54,974 nt of DNA from JAYFQE01 sp034927345 (GCA_034927345.1 JAYFQE010000005.1:1-54974); one strand, 5' to 3'; counted from the stretch's first letter, positions 1-8,937 are shown. Translations and numbers: made by a program. The notes: generated by a model not told the origin, from the letters alone.

Positions 1-366
1 TTCTTTCTGGTTCGTTTCTTGACTTCATATAGTTAGTCTCCTGTATAATTATTTCGTTATTCAGAAAAATATAAGAGAATTTTAAGAGATTATTCTTAAA
101 ATTATTATATTTTTCAGTTATTATGCTATTATTATAACCCAGTAGTTTTATTTGAGAAGCCCCTTTTTCCTGATAAAGCAAAGCTTGCATTTCTTCTTGA
201 AAAGATGGCTCCGGCAAGATGCCCGGCCATATTTTCTTGTGCTATAATGAGATTGTCCGCAAGCCATTTCTGATGGATATCTTCGCCTGCTTCGTTTTTC
301 CTGACGTAATTCCTATAACATCAGACCAGTGCATTCATGATCCGAAAGATGATAGGAGGAAACAAC
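1..366. other. AT-rich non-coding leader region
   Basis: No gene is supported here. The first 150 bases are strongly AT-rich. A TTGACT (19-24) and a TATAAT (44-49) form a promoter-like pair with a long 19-base spacer. A perfect 10-base inverted repeat (AATTTTAAGA at 78-87, TCTTAAAATT at 94-103, 6-base loop) could be an operator or weak terminator. A better promoter for the following gene is the extended -10 TGCTATAAT ending at 248. Confidence 0.5.
243..248 (+). promoter_or_regulatory. Extended -10 promoter element of the phosphoribosyltransferase gene
   Basis: TATAAT is preceded directly by TGC, giving an extended -10; no good -35 is visible. It would give a leader of about 110 bases before the start at 367. 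Confidence 0.4.
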
Positions 367-1014
367 ATGGAAACTCGTTTTCGCGAAATCAAATCCCGTA
401 ACAATCCGCTGATCAGCATTCGTGTCACGCCGGGCCATTTTGCCACCCGCCATTCCCATATCAATTTCTATGTAGATATGACCGCCATCAAATACCAACA
501 TAAGGCAGCTCAGCTGGCAGCCCGCGAACTGGCGGATCACTATGCCCAGACAATCCCGGTCGATACCATTGTCTGCCTGGACGGCATTGAAGTTGTCGCT
601 GCCTTTCTTGCCGCCGCGCTGAGCGACAGAAGCAGCGGCAAGCAATCCGTGAATACCGGCAGCACTATCGCTGTAGTGACACCGGAAATCAATACCAGCG
701 GTCAGCTGATGTTCCGGGATAACGTCCAGTCCATGATCTGGAATCGCAGTGTTCTTCTCTTGGTCGCTTCGGCAACCACCGGCAATACCATCACCCAGGC
801 TATTGAATGCATTGAATATTACAGCGGCCGGGTCAGCGGCATCTGCGCCGTATTCAGCGCTATTCCCAAAGTCGGCGAAATCCACATCCAAGCGATCTTC
901 ACGGATCACGATGTACCGGGCTACCAGACTTTTCCGCCGGCCGACTGTCCCGAATGCCTGGCTCATCACAAGATCGACGCCCTGGTCAACAGCTTTGGCT
1001 ATTCAAAGCTGTAA
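367..1014 (+). CDS. Phosphoribosyltransferase-like protein (orotate PRTase-like)
   Basis: A 215-residue protein with a type I phosphoribosyltransferase layout. A hydrophobic strand runs into the small-residue loop VASATTGNTITQAIE near residue 140, which matches the PRPP-binding loop of this fold. The C-terminal CPEC pair and histidines may bind a metal. The start at 367 is chosen because AGGAGG lies 7 bases upstream; an earlier in-frame ATG at 337 has no SD. The substrate cannot be named: an orotate PRTase paralogue is the best guess, and no pyrimidine gene lies next to it. A long open frame on the opposite strand (313-969) is a shadow of this gene. Confidence 0.75.
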   Translation: METRFREIKSRNNPLISIRVTPGHFATRHSHINFYVDMTAIKYQHKAAQLAARELADHYAQTIPVDTIVCLDGIEVVAAFLAAALSDRSSGKQSVNTGSTIAVVTPEINTSGQLMFRDNVQSMIWNRSVLLLVASATTGNTITQAIECIEYYSGRVSGICAVFSAIPKVGEIHIQAIFTDHDVPGYQTFPPADCPECLAHHKIDALVNSFGYSKL

Positions 1015-1115
1015 TCGGCCATTCGACCGTCGCTTCCCTGATCGATCATCACCCGGCAGGAGATAACTGTACAACCGTTTGCGTTTGACAGGGTTTACAG
1101 GATGTGTCGTACTTC

Positions 1116-1144
1116 TTGACACCTGCTGAGCCAAACGATATAAT
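1116..1144 (+). promoter_or_regulatory. Sigma-A promoter of tRNA-Val(GAC)
   Basis: TTGACA (1116-1121), a 17-base spacer and TATAAT (1139-1144), 12 bases before the tRNA. This is a consensus promoter. Confidence 0.85.
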
Positions 1145-1156
1145 AATCAAGCGCTT

Positions 1157-1233
1157 GGGTGGTTAGCTCAGCTGGTTAGAGTACTTGCTTGACATGCAAG
1201 GGGTCGTAGGTTCGAGTCCTATACTACCCACCA
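1157..1233 (+). tRNA. tRNA-Val (anticodon GAC)
   Basis: A 77-base cloverleaf with the CCA end encoded. The acceptor stem is GGGTGGT with ACTACCC (one G-T pair), the D arm contains TTAGCTCAGCTGG, the anticodon loop TTGACAT gives GAC, and the T arm contains GGTTCGAGTCC. It has its own consensus promoter and is followed by a terminator. Confidence 0.95.
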
Positions 1234-1240
1234 AATGAAA

Positions 1241-1266
1241 AACGTCGATTAGGATCGACGTTTTTT
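1241..1266 (+). terminator. Rho-independent terminator after tRNA-Val
   Basis: Stem AACGTCGAT / ATCGACGTT with a TAGG loop, followed by a run of T. Confidence 0.85.
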
Positions 1267-1305
1267 GCTTTACCGGTTAAATGAAACCGATTATGAGGTG
1301 ATTTT

Positions 1306-2046
1306 TTGGAAAGAGTAATATCTTATGATACATTAAGATTCTTTGCGTATTCAAATGATAAAATATGCAGTTTTCCGATAAAAGGAATCGTTTTGGATTT
1401 TTTCGGACTTGGCGGGCAGCAGATGTTTAACGATGATACCCAGATGGGAAAGGAGCTTGCGAAAGAAGGAATCCTTCTTTTGATTCCGTATAATAATCCA
1501 TGGGCATGGATGAATGCTCAGGCGGTGCGATATACAGATGAAATTGTAAATACTATCATAGATAAATACAGTTTGGATGAGAAAGTACCGATTGTTTCAA
1601 GCGGGGGCAGCATGGGCGGGCTTTCGGCCCTTATTTATACAAGGTATGCGGAACATACGCCTGTCGCCTGTATTGCGAATTGTCCTGTTTGTGATTTGCC
1701 GTATCATTATACAGAACGCCCTGATTTGCCGAGAACCCTATATAGTGCGTTTTACTACAGCGCAGCCGATAACATTGATGAAGCCATGAAAGCAGCGTCT
1801 CCTTTGCACCTCGTGAATGAAATGCCGGATGTGGATTATTATATATTCCATTGTGAAAATGATTCGTCTGTTAATATAAAAAGGCATTCGGAGCGATTTG
1901 TCAGTGAAATGCAAAAGAGGCACAGAATAAGGTATTATACCGTTCCCGGAAGGGACCATTGCGATTTAGACGAGAAAAGTAAAAAGCTCTACAATGATTA
2001 TATGGTAAACGCCATAATAGTCTGCTCTGATAAACCAAGAAGATAA
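1306..2046 (+). CDS. Alpha/beta hydrolase (prolyl-oligopeptidase-like fold)
   Basis: A 246-residue cytoplasmic protein with no signal peptide. The nucleophile elbow SGGSMGG lies near residue 100 (Ser nucleophile). The acid is probably the Asp in HCENDSS near residue 186 and the base the His in GRDHCDL near residue 221, which completes an S9-like triad. The start is TTG at 1306, with GAGGTG 6 bases upstream; no ATG is near the N-terminus. The gene sits alone between the tRNA-Val terminator and a second terminator, and is clearly more AT-rich than its neighbours. That suggests transfer next to a tRNA gene. The substrate (ester or peptide) is unknown. Confidence 0.75.
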   Translation: MERVISYDTLRFFAYSNDKICSFPIKGIVLDFFGLGGQQMFNDDTQMGKELAKEGILLLIPYNNPWAWMNAQAVRYTDEIVNTIIDKYSLDEKVPIVSSGGSMGGLSALIYTRYAEHTPVACIANCPVCDLPYHYTERPDLPRTLYSAFYYSAADNIDEAMKAASPLHLVNEMPDVDYYIFHCENDSSVNIKRHSERFVSEMQKRHRIRYYTVPGRDHCDLDEKSKKLYNDYMVNAIIVCSDKPRR

Positions 2047-2090
2047 TTATCGATTTATAAATATCTGATTTGAACCGTTGTACCAAAAGA

Positions 2091-2128
2091 AGAGGTCTGA
2101 GACTGTAAGGTTCCAGACCTCTTTTTTT
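2091..2128 (+). terminator. Rho-independent terminator between convergent genes
   Basis: AGAGGTCTG (2091-2099) pairs with CAGACCTCT (2114-2122), followed by seven T. It ends the hydrolase transcript and may also work for the convergent gene ending at 2152. Confidence 0.85.
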
Positions 2129-2151
2129 GCAATTCTCTTGTTTTTGCCGGG

Positions 2152-5100
2152 TCAATCCCCGATATTTTTAATCAGAAGAATTGTTCCGCCAGGTAAAACG
2201 GTAATTTTGCTGTCGTTCCGTTTCAAGGTCTGCCGGTCAAGCAAAGTTCCCGCGGCGTCGTATTTTTCAAGCGTAGCATTTTGCAGCGGCAAGTCGGTTG
2301 ACAGCTGGCAGGTTGCGACTTGCTCGGAGGCATTCGTCAACGCCACTGTAATCTGGCGATCCGTCCGGAATCCGAAAGCCTGTATTTTGTCGTCCGAGGC
2401 TGCCGCTCCCGGTTCAGTCTCATCAGACGTACTGTCCGTTGATTGCTCAGCTGTTATTCTGGTAATTTTCAGCGGATATCCCTGAGCGCAAAGCGACGTA
2501 ATGTGTGCGGCGGAGGGCAGAGCAGCCTGCCAGTCGATATTGGATTTCCCCGGCAGCAACAAGTTGGCCAGGCCGGATTGCTGCCCGAGATCCTGCAGGC
2601 AAAGCTGGACATAATCAGCTAAAGTTGCCTGATGAGTGCCGCTTACCCGCAGGCTCGCCGACCGAATCAGTTCCGGCCAGTTCTGGCCTGATTTTTCCGG
2701 GTTGCGGGGTATTAAGTCAAAATAGTTCTGATAGGCTGTATCGATCGCCAGCCGACTGTCGTTAAGCAACAAGCCGCTAAGATCGGAGGCGTGATAATCG
2801 GCAGATGACAGCATGACGCCGTCTTGATAAGCCATACCGTCGATAAAAATCAGCTGGCTCTTGATTTGCCGATAATAGGGCGACTGGCTGATTGTATGAA
2901 TCATCAGGTCGACAAAATCCGACTTGAGATCATCATCTTGAAAAACCTGCCCGTTATCGCAAATTTCAATAAAGATACGGTCGAACTGCTCCGTCCAGGG
3001 GATAACCGATCCTAATTCCTGACGCAATTTTCCATATGGCTCCGATATCGGTCCGGCCAGATATTCAATTAAATTCAACAACTCAGCTTCGCTGGTATAG
3101 GAGTCGACGACCAACCAGGGATCGGCTCCGCTGCCCAGTGTCAATTCCATAGCCGCATGTAAGGATGATCCGGTTTGGGTAACCCATTTCCCCTGATCCA
3201 GCGTAGGCGTATCATTGCCGAGGGGCAGAGCCCAGCTTTCCGTTTGCACGGAGCTGCTGCCCAATCCTAAGAAATTCAAGCGGATAATTTGCGGCTGAAT
3301 TGACGCCACTAGCTTTTGCTGATCCTGTGAAAAAAGGTTGGAGGTTTCCTTAGCGCTGCCGAAAAAGACCCGGTCGATCCAGAGCGAGCCGCTGTTGATG
3401 GCAAAGTTCAAACGCACTTCCTGGTTTTGCAGACTGGCCCCTTCAGCCGGCAGGATGATGGTGAAGCTGTATTTCTTCCATGCGGTGCCGACATTATCAA
3501 AGGTAGTGCCTACCGAAGTAAATGGACCGCTCAGCCATACTTGAACCTGACGGTCGGCAATATCGCTTTGTTTCATCCATAACTCAACCTGAAGGATTTC
3601 ATTCTGCCGGAATGACTGAAGCCGTTCCGTATCAAGCTGCTGGGAAAGAATAGCCGGATGATCGTCGCCGCCGGTCGCCTGTAATAAAAGCGATGCGGTG
3701 CCGCCGCCCGGAGAGGCCTCGCCAACCGCCCGCCGGCTGAGTCCCGATCCCCATAAAGTCCAGGGATCGCCGCTGTCCGTTTGCCCGGTAGCCGCCGCCA
3801 GATAAGCATCCGGCACCGTTGCGCTGGATTTTTCTAAAAACAATAAATCGCCGGCTTGATATTGCCCTTCTTTTAAAGGGCTGTCCAATTGAATCTCGGC
3901 AACCAGTTGAGCGATCCCCAGGCTGCCGTTTTCGTCGGCGCTGAGGATTTTATCTTTTCCCGCCAAAGCGATGATCCGGCTGTGCATGCCGGTTTCAATG
4001 CTGGACTGGAGCCAGGTATTCCCACTGTCGTTGGTAATATAGAAATTGCCGTCGTCACTCAGTAAAATCATCTGCTGTTTGGACAGCATGACGACATCGA
4101 CATAGGTTGTCCGGCGATCCTGCTGGAGCATTTGGAACAGGATCCCGTCATCACTGACGGCAACAGCGCCTTGATCGCCGGCCAAGGTGAAACGGCCATC
4201 GCGGAAATCGACAGTCAGCCAGTTGACTTGCGTATTCAAATCAATTTCCCGCCAGAGCAGCCCGGTCTGAGAAACAAGGATCGTGCCGGAGCGACCCACG
4301 GCAACAAAAGTGTTCAATCCCCAGGCGACATCGGTTAAATCGGCCTGAGACAGTTTATTCAAAACTGTGGCGCGGCTATCCTGGCAGACGACCAGGGTTC
4401 CCCGGTCGCCCACGGCAACTGCCAGCTGCTGATCCGATTGAGCAACGGCTCGCAGCGGAGATTGGTTGAACGAAGAGATCTGAGTCCATTTTTGTCCGTT
4501 TTCCGATTGCAATAAATCGCCGGCGGCGCTGCAAACCAGAAAACCTCCGGAATTTGCGCAAATACCGGTCAGATCAGCCGTCAGGCCGGACTCTACGATC
4601 TCCGGCGTCTGGCCGGTTACATTGCGAACAATCAAGCCTTGTTCGCCAACGGCCAGAGTCATATCTTCGTTTCTGGCAAAAGACAGCAAAGCCAAGCCGT
4701 CCGGAACATCGCCCGGCAAACTGACCGGTTGAAAAACACCGACCCGGTTGATGCCAAAATGCAGAACATGAGCATTTTTCTTTAAAACCAGACCGTCGGT
4801 TGTCTGGGTCATAACCCGCGCTGAGGCCTGGTCAAAAAAGCCGTCGCCGTACAAACCGCCGCTGGCTTCTTCCGACGATACCGTCAAGGTCGTAGCATCG
4901 CCGCTGTAAATCGTCAGGGACTGACGAAAAACAAGCGGTTCGAATGAAGTATCCCGCAGCAGGTTGGCGGATTCCGCCTCGTTAAGCGAAATACCGCCGC
5001 CGGTGATAACAGATCGGTTCTGCCCGTCTTCCAGGGAAAATCGGTTCAATTCGGCCGGACCGAGCGTCGTCACGGCATAAAGCGCCACGAGACAGCCCAC

Positions 5101-5184
5101 CAATGCTACGGCAAGCAATGTCAAGCCGGTTACCACAAAGGTCCGTTTACGAATACGGCTTGATGTCGCGGCGAATCTCATCAT
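2152..5184 (-). CDS. Membrane-anchored extracellular propeller protein with carbohydrate-binding-like module
   Basis: A 1010-residue protein with a basic N-terminus and one membrane segment (about residues 16-38), so probably N-in with a large external domain. Residues about 150-410 carry repeats such as VGDRGTLVV, VGRSGTILVSQTG, AGDQGAVAVSDDG and TNDSGNTW, the pattern of YCF48/BNR-type beta-propellers. Residues about 430-610 look like a jelly-roll binding module (LWIDRVFF near the end). The remaining 400 residues are unassigned and may be a barrel-like enzymatic domain; SD-rich linkers lie near residue 930. It starts 16 bases after asnA and is probably co-transcribed, but no SD is visible before its ATG. 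No reaction can be assigned. Confidence 0.6.
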   Translation of the reverse strand: MMRFAATSSRIRKRTFVVTGLTLLAVALVGCLVALYAVTTLGPAELNRFSLEDGQNRSVITGGGISLNEAESANLLRDTSFEPLVFRQSLTIYSGDATTLTVSSEEASGGLYGDGFFDQASARVMTQTTDGLVLKKNAHVLHFGINRVGVFQPVSLPGDVPDGLALLSFARNEDMTLAVGEQGLIVRNVTGQTPEIVESGLTADLTGICANSGGFLVCSAAGDLLQSENGQKWTQISSFNQSPLRAVAQSDQQLAVAVGDRGTLVVCQDSRATVLNKLSQADLTDVAWGLNTFVAVGRSGTILVSQTGLLWREIDLNTQVNWLTVDFRDGRFTLAGDQGAVAVSDDGILFQMLQQDRRTTYVDVVMLSKQQMILLSDDGNFYITNDSGNTWLQSSIETGMHSRIIALAGKDKILSADENGSLGIAQLVAEIQLDSPLKEGQYQAGDLLFLEKSSATVPDAYLAAATGQTDSGDPWTLWGSGLSRRAVGEASPGGGTASLLLQATGGDDHPAILSQQLDTERLQSFRQNEILQVELWMKQSDIADRQVQVWLSGPFTSVGTTFDNVGTAWKKYSFTIILPAEGASLQNQEVRLNFAINSGSLWIDRVFFGSAKETSNLFSQDQQKLVASIQPQIIRLNFLGLGSSSVQTESWALPLGNDTPTLDQGKWVTQTGSSLHAAMELTLGSGADPWLVVDSYTSEAELLNLIEYLAGPISEPYGKLRQELGSVIPWTEQFDRIFIEICDNGQVFQDDDLKSDFVDLMIHTISQSPYYRQIKSQLIFIDGMAYQDGVMLSSADYHASDLSGLLLNDSRLAIDTAYQNYFDLIPRNPEKSGQNWPELIRSASLRVSGTHQATLADYVQLCLQDLGQQSGLANLLLPGKSNIDWQAALPSAAHITSLCAQGYPLKITRITAEQSTDSTSDETEPGAAASDDKIQAFGFRTDRQITVALTNASEQVATCQLSTDLPLQNATLEKYDAAGTLLDRQTLKRNDSKITVLPGGTILLIKNIGD

Positions 5185-5200
5185 AACTTATGCCATGTCA

Positions 5201-6220
5201 TCACAGCAGATCGACGTGATGGCGCCGGCAGTCCGCCAGCATGCTCTCCGGCCAAACCGACGCCTGTACCTCGCCGATATGGGCCTTGTCCAGGAAGAAC
5301 ATGCAGATACGGGATTGTCCGAGACCGCCGCCCATGGTCAGAGGCAGCCGGTCTTCCAGGACCTGCTTATGGAAATCCAGCATCATCCGATTCTGGCAGC
5401 CTGTTTTATTCAACTGTTCGCGCATAGATGAGGCATCAACCCGTATGCCCATGGACGAGACTTCAAAAGCCCGTTCCAGGGTGGGATACCAAAACAGGAT
5501 ATCGCCGTTCAACTGCCAATCATCATAATCCGGGGCCCGGCCGTCATGAGCGGCGCCGCTGCGCAGCTTTTCGCCGATCTGTTCAATGAAGACCGCTTTT
5601 TTCTCCTGACAGATGGCGTCTTCCCGTTCCCGCGGCGTCAACGACGGATAACGATCTTCAAGTTCCTGTGATGTTGTAAAGAAAATTTTATCGGGCAATT
5701 TACGATCCAGACACGGATAATGGCGAAGCAGATGATTTTCCGCCCGTTTAAAGCAATAAAAGATATCGCGGACTACCGCTTGCAGATAGTCGAGGCTGCG
5801 TTGATCGCGGATAATAATTTTTTCCCAATCCCATTGATCGACATAAACCGAATGCAAATTGTCCAGCTCTTCATCACGCCGAATAGCATTCATATCGGTA
5901 TATAGGCCTTCGCCGGGTTTAAACCCGTAGCGTGACAACGCCAGGCGTTTCCACTTGGCCAGTGACTGGACGATTTCAACATGAGCCGCTAGATCGCGAA
6001 TATCAAAATCAACCGGCCGCTCTACACCGTTAAGATTATCATTCAAACCGGTTTCCGGCCTGACGAACAACGGCGCCGACACACGAACAAGGTTCAAAGT
6101 ATCGGCCAGCTGCATTTCCATCTGATCCTTCAAAAGCTTGATGGCGATTTCGGTTTCCCGGACATCCAGTTTGGCCTGATAGCCCACCGGGATCGATAAG
6201 TTGTTGGTTTTAACAATCAC
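5201..6220 (-). CDS. asnA: Aspartate--ammonia ligase (AsnA)
   Basis: About 339 residues, close to the 330 of Escherichia coli AsnA. It makes asparagine from aspartate, ammonia and ATP, yielding AMP and PPi, in the cytoplasm. Family blocks include GLNDNLNGVERPV near residue 60, SVYVDQWDWEK near 125, WQLNGDILFWYP near 245 and MGGGLGQSRI near 305. The start is taken as GTG at 6220, with GGAG 10 bases upstream; the in-frame GTG at 6229 lies directly against the SD and cannot use it. The SD lies inside the last codons of the upstream protease gene, so the two are probably coupled. The membrane propeller gene follows within 16 bases. Confidence 0.92.
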   Translation of the reverse strand: MIVKTNNLSIPVGYQAKLDVRETEIAIKLLKDQMEMQLADTLNLVRVSAPLFVRPETGLNDNLNGVERPVDFDIRDLAAHVEIVQSLAKWKRLALSRYGFKPGEGLYTDMNAIRRDEELDNLHSVYVDQWDWEKIIIRDQRSLDYLQAVVRDIFYCFKRAENHLLRHYPCLDRKLPDKIFFTTSQELEDRYPSLTPREREDAICQEKKAVFIEQIGEKLRSGAAHDGRAPDYDDWQLNGDILFWYPTLERAFEVSSMGIRVDASSMREQLNKTGCQNRMMLDFHKQVLEDRLPLTMGGGLGQSRICMFFLDKAHIGEVQASVWPESMLADCRRHHVDLL

Positions 6221-6225
6221 AAAAA

Positions 6226-7209
6226 TCACACTCCACTATAAAAATGTCCGGACAGGCCGGTTGATTTTGCCGCCCGTTGATTGCTGCGGTAATTACGATA
6301 AAGATAAATGAAAGAAAGAATGCCAACCAGAATAAAGCCCATTTCGCTTATGCCCAGGATATTGCTCAGAATCTCATCATTACCGACCAGGGACGGTAAA
6401 ACACTGCCCAGGAAATTGAACGAAATATGCATCACGATCGGCACCCAGAGCGAACCGGTCCAGGCGTATGCGATGCCAAGCAGCATACCGGGCAGAATGA
6501 CATAACTGATTTGGATCGGCTGCATATGGAACAAGGCAAAAATCAAACCCTGTATTAAAATGGCCGCCCACTCCGGCATTGCCCGTCTCAGTTCGCCCTG
6601 TATAATGCCCCGGAAAAGGAGTTCCTCGGCAATCGGCGCCATGATGCTGATGCCCAGAATCAGCCAGAAATAACTGGTCTCCGGCCCGAAGGCGCCGGCT
6701 TGCTCGGAATAATCATCTAAAAGCGAATGAATGGAATCGCTGTGTTCACTCCACATCGTCAGTAAGTTAAACCAGATGTTGGTGAGGCCCAGAGCCCCGA
6801 CCATCATCGCCACTGCCGGAAAAATCCCCTTCAGCGTCGGACGATCCAGTAGAACGGCGCGCGAATCCCGCCCTTTTTGTACATAAAGAAACAGAAAATA
6901 AAACGGGATCAGGACGCCGGCATAGATGACGGATATGATCGGATACTGTTCGGTAAGAATCTGCTGCAGCCGGCCGGTATCGCCTAGAATTTCCAGTGGA
7001 TTGACGGTGTTTCCTTGCAGGAAGACATAAACAACCAGATAAACAGTCGCCGCCACATTAGCTATCAGCCAATGCAGCCCAAGAAATAATAACGGAAACA
7101 ACACCGTTCGGACACGGAAACGCCTGGGCGGCTGATCTTTATACGGCAGCAAGCCAGCCGGATCCGGCTGAGGTTCTGTGCTGTTATCTTGTACGGCGCT
7201 GAATATCAT
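6226..7209 (-). CDS. CPBP-family intramembrane protease
   Basis: A 327-residue protein with about seven to eight membrane segments after a 35-residue cytoplasmic N-terminus. The ABI/CPBP motif 1 is AEELLFRG (EE at 195-196, R200) and motif 2 is FALFHM with His228, the predicted catalytic or metal-site residues of glutamate-type intramembrane endopeptidases. The start ATG has AGAGGAG 7 bases upstream. The gene lies 4 bases after the DUF2156 gene and overlaps the SD of asnA, so it is within one operon. Members process prenylated proteins in eukaryotes; in bacteria many protect against peptide toxins or act in signalling. The substrate here is unknown. Confidence 0.85.
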   Translation of the reverse strand: MIFSAVQDNSTEPQPDPAGLLPYKDQPPRRFRVRTVLFPLLFLGLHWLIANVAATVYLVVYVFLQGNTVNPLEILGDTGRLQQILTEQYPIISVIYAGVLIPFYFLFLYVQKGRDSRAVLLDRPTLKGIFPAVAMMVGALGLTNIWFNLLTMWSEHSDSIHSLLDDYSEQAGAFGPETSYFWLILGISIMAPIAEELLFRGIIQGELRRAMPEWAAILIQGLIFALFHMQPIQISYVILPGMLLGIAYAWTGSLWVPIVMHISFNFLGSVLPSLVGNDEILSNILGISEMGFILVGILSFIYLYRNYRSNQRAAKSTGLSGHFYSGV

Positions 7210-7213
7210 GGTA

Positions 7214-8137
7214 TTACTCCTCTATCCTGGCTAGCAAAGCCTCGTATTTCCGGATCATGCGAACAGGTCCATAGGATTCCTTGGCTTTTCGCAATCCGGC
7301 CATACCCATATCTTCTTCGCGGTTAACCCAGCGAACATCAGGAAACTCGTTTTCGAGAATCAGTTTATTGATTGCAGCATATAAACCGATATAGCTTGTT
7401 TCCGCTTTTTCAAAATGAATAACGGCTGTTTCCGGATTGATCAGAGAGCCTAAAGAGAAAGCAACCATTTTGCCGCCGATACGAATTGTGCCGCCGCGAA
7501 CCGCCAAATCCGGCATATCATGAAAGAGCTGACGTATAGCCCGATAATCGCTCTGGCATAAGTTCATGCAGTCCAGCGTCTTTTCATCACACCAGTTTTT
7601 AACCAACGCCAGCGCTTCATCACGATCAGCAATACAGATCGGCCGATAATCAAAATCAGGATAAGTCCGGCAAAACTGGTTAAAATGATTCTTTTTACCA
7701 TGCAGGGCTTTACCGGATAATTGACGCAGTTTGTCCGCATCATACAAATAATCGCTGAAATCGGGATTGTAATTAATCTCAGCCCGATATTGAGATAAAC
7801 CCTCAATGATAGGCAAATTGACGGCGTCAATGTACATAAGCCGAAGCGGCCAGCCTTTGGAGCGAAAAACAGGCTCGATCTGGTCAAGAATCTGTTCAAG
7901 GCGGCCCGAAGTAACGTCGCCAATCGGCCAGGCCAGATGCGGCGTCGTAAAAACGCCGCCGTCGCTGATCAGGCAAAAGCAGTCCGCAATCAAAGCTTTT
8001 TGATAATAAAAGCCGGCATTCCAAGCTACCCGGCTGTTCAGGCAATGATCCGAGATCTCGGTATTGCTGGATGAAAAATATTGATTGTACCGGGGGCCGT
8101 CCTGTGCTGAAAACAAGGTGCACCCTTCACACTGCAT
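7214..8137 (-). CDS. DUF2156 (phosphatidylglycerol lysyltransferase-like) protein
   Basis: A 307-residue soluble protein with the GNAT-like fold of DUF2156, the C-terminal domain of MprF-type aminoacyl-phospholipid synthases. Supporting blocks are LSGKALHGKKNHFNQF near residue 135, MVAFSLGS near 225 and VRWVNREEDMGMAGLRKAK near 270, which matches the conserved C-terminal NxEqDlGi..LR..K pattern. It lacks the membrane half of MprF, so lysinylation of lipid is not implied. Four Cys lie in the first 55 residues. AAGGGGA lies 11 bases before the ATG. It is followed 4 bases later by the CPBP protease. Confidence 0.8.
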   Translation of the reverse strand: MQCEGCTLFSAQDGPRYNQYFSSSNTEISDHCLNSRVAWNAGFYYQKALIADCFCLISDGGVFTTPHLAWPIGDVTSGRLEQILDQIEPVFRSKGWPLRLMYIDAVNLPIIEGLSQYRAEINYNPDFSDYLYDADKLRQLSGKALHGKKNHFNQFCRTYPDFDYRPICIADRDEALALVKNWCDEKTLDCMNLCQSDYRAIRQLFHDMPDLAVRGGTIRIGGKMVAFSLGSLINPETAVIHFEKAETSYIGLYAAINKLILENEFPDVRWVNREEDMGMAGLRKAKESYGPVRMIRKYEALLARIEE

Positions 8138-8159
8138 GGTTATCTATGTCCCCTTGCCA

Positions 8160-8507
8160 TTAAAAAGCGCCTGACTCTTCAAATCGTTTGAAAAAAAAGT
8201 CAAACGCAGCATCAAGTTCCTGTCGGTTCTTGATTGACAGATAATATTGCTCGCCGTTGGTATGCCGCTGCGAGCGGAGGATGGCAATTTCCGGCGTCGC
8301 GTGATTGCCATCGTCCGGTTCGTAGGGATACATCACAACATATTCGCGGCCACTCATTTGGAACGCGTCAATAAAGGACATGTAATACTCATGTCCATTA
8401 TTGATATCAACCAGAACGGCCAGCACATCTTCCTGAGATGCCCGGTCATCCCGGACAACGCGGCCGGGTTCAACCTTCTTCCTCGTCCTCGCTGCCCTCG
8501 TTTTCAT
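8160..8507 (-). CDS. DUF1292 protein (second of an overlapping pair)
   Basis: A protein of about 115 residues carrying a DUF1292-type domain from about residue 20 to the end (DINNGHEYYM, REYVVMYP, EIAILRS, ELDAAFDFFF). The function of the family is unknown. The start is uncertain: ATG at 8507 has GGAAG 6 bases upstream inside the preceding gene; longer starts up to 8564 add a Met/Asn-rich stretch that is only the out-of-frame reading of the neighbour. It overlaps the upstream DUF1292 gene by 38 bases, so translation is probably coupled. The pair could also be one two-domain gene split by a frameshift, but each has its own plausible ends. Confidence 0.65.
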   Translation of the reverse strand: MKTRAARTRKKVEPGRVVRDDRASQEDVLAVLVDINNGHEYYMSFIDAFQMSGREYVVMYPYEPDDGNHATPEIAILRSQRHTNGEQYYLSIKNRQELDAAFDFFFKRFEESGAF

Positions 8508-8877
8508 CATCCTCTTCCTCACAAAGCCGTTCATATTCGGCATAAACCCGGTCATATTCGGCATCGTCCAGGCTCATCAGGCCTTCTGTGCCGTCTTCCA
8601 TGGTTACGACCCGGGCAATGACCATTTCCGGCTCTTTACTGTCGTCAGCGGAAACCAGAACACAATAATGCTCGTCATCAAAAGCAAAATCATCAGCAAT
8701 GATAAAGGAATATTCCTCACCGGTTTCCGTATCGGTCATCGTGATAACGCCTTCGCCATGATCCTGTTCGTCGCCGCAGCAGTCGCAGGAACCGCCGCAT
8801 CCGCATCCACATCCGCCTTCTTTGTTCTCTTCTTCATCATCATGCCCACAGCAGCAGGCTTCATCTTCAAAGTACAT
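8470..8877 (-). CDS. DUF1292 protein with N-terminal Cys-rich segment
   Basis: A 135-residue protein. Residues about 8-40 hold a cluster of eleven Cys, with His and acidic residues (CCCGHDD, then GCGCGCGG, then CDCCGDEQDH), which suggests a metal site. A DUF1292 domain follows (GVITMTDTETGEEYSF, HYCVLVSAD, MVIARVV), then a very acidic tail. The start ATG at 8877 has AGGAGG 8 bases upstream. Its own promoter is visible in the gap after ruvX. Function is unknown; genes of this family often sit beside ruvX and ireB in Clostridia, as here. Confidence 0.75.
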   Translation of the reverse strand: MYFEDEACCCGHDDEEENKEGGCGCGCGGSCDCCGDEQDHGEGVITMTDTETGEEYSFIIADDFAFDDEHYCVLVSADDSKEPEMVIARVVTMEDGTEGLMSLDDAEYDRVYAEYERLCEEEDDENEGSEDEEEG

Positions 8878-8937
8878 GTCGGATTCCTCCTGAAATTGCT
8901 GGCTTTGCCAGCCTATTGTCCTCACGGACTTCTGACC

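Noticed and set aside
313..969. Long open frame opposite the phosphoribosyltransferase gene
   Set aside because: It has no SD, its translation resembles no family, and the plus-strand frame has a strong SD and a PRPP-loop motif.
8470..8564. Met/Asn-rich N-terminal extension of the second DUF1292 protein
   Set aside because: This stretch is the out-of-frame reading of the first protein's acidic tail and is not part of the domain.
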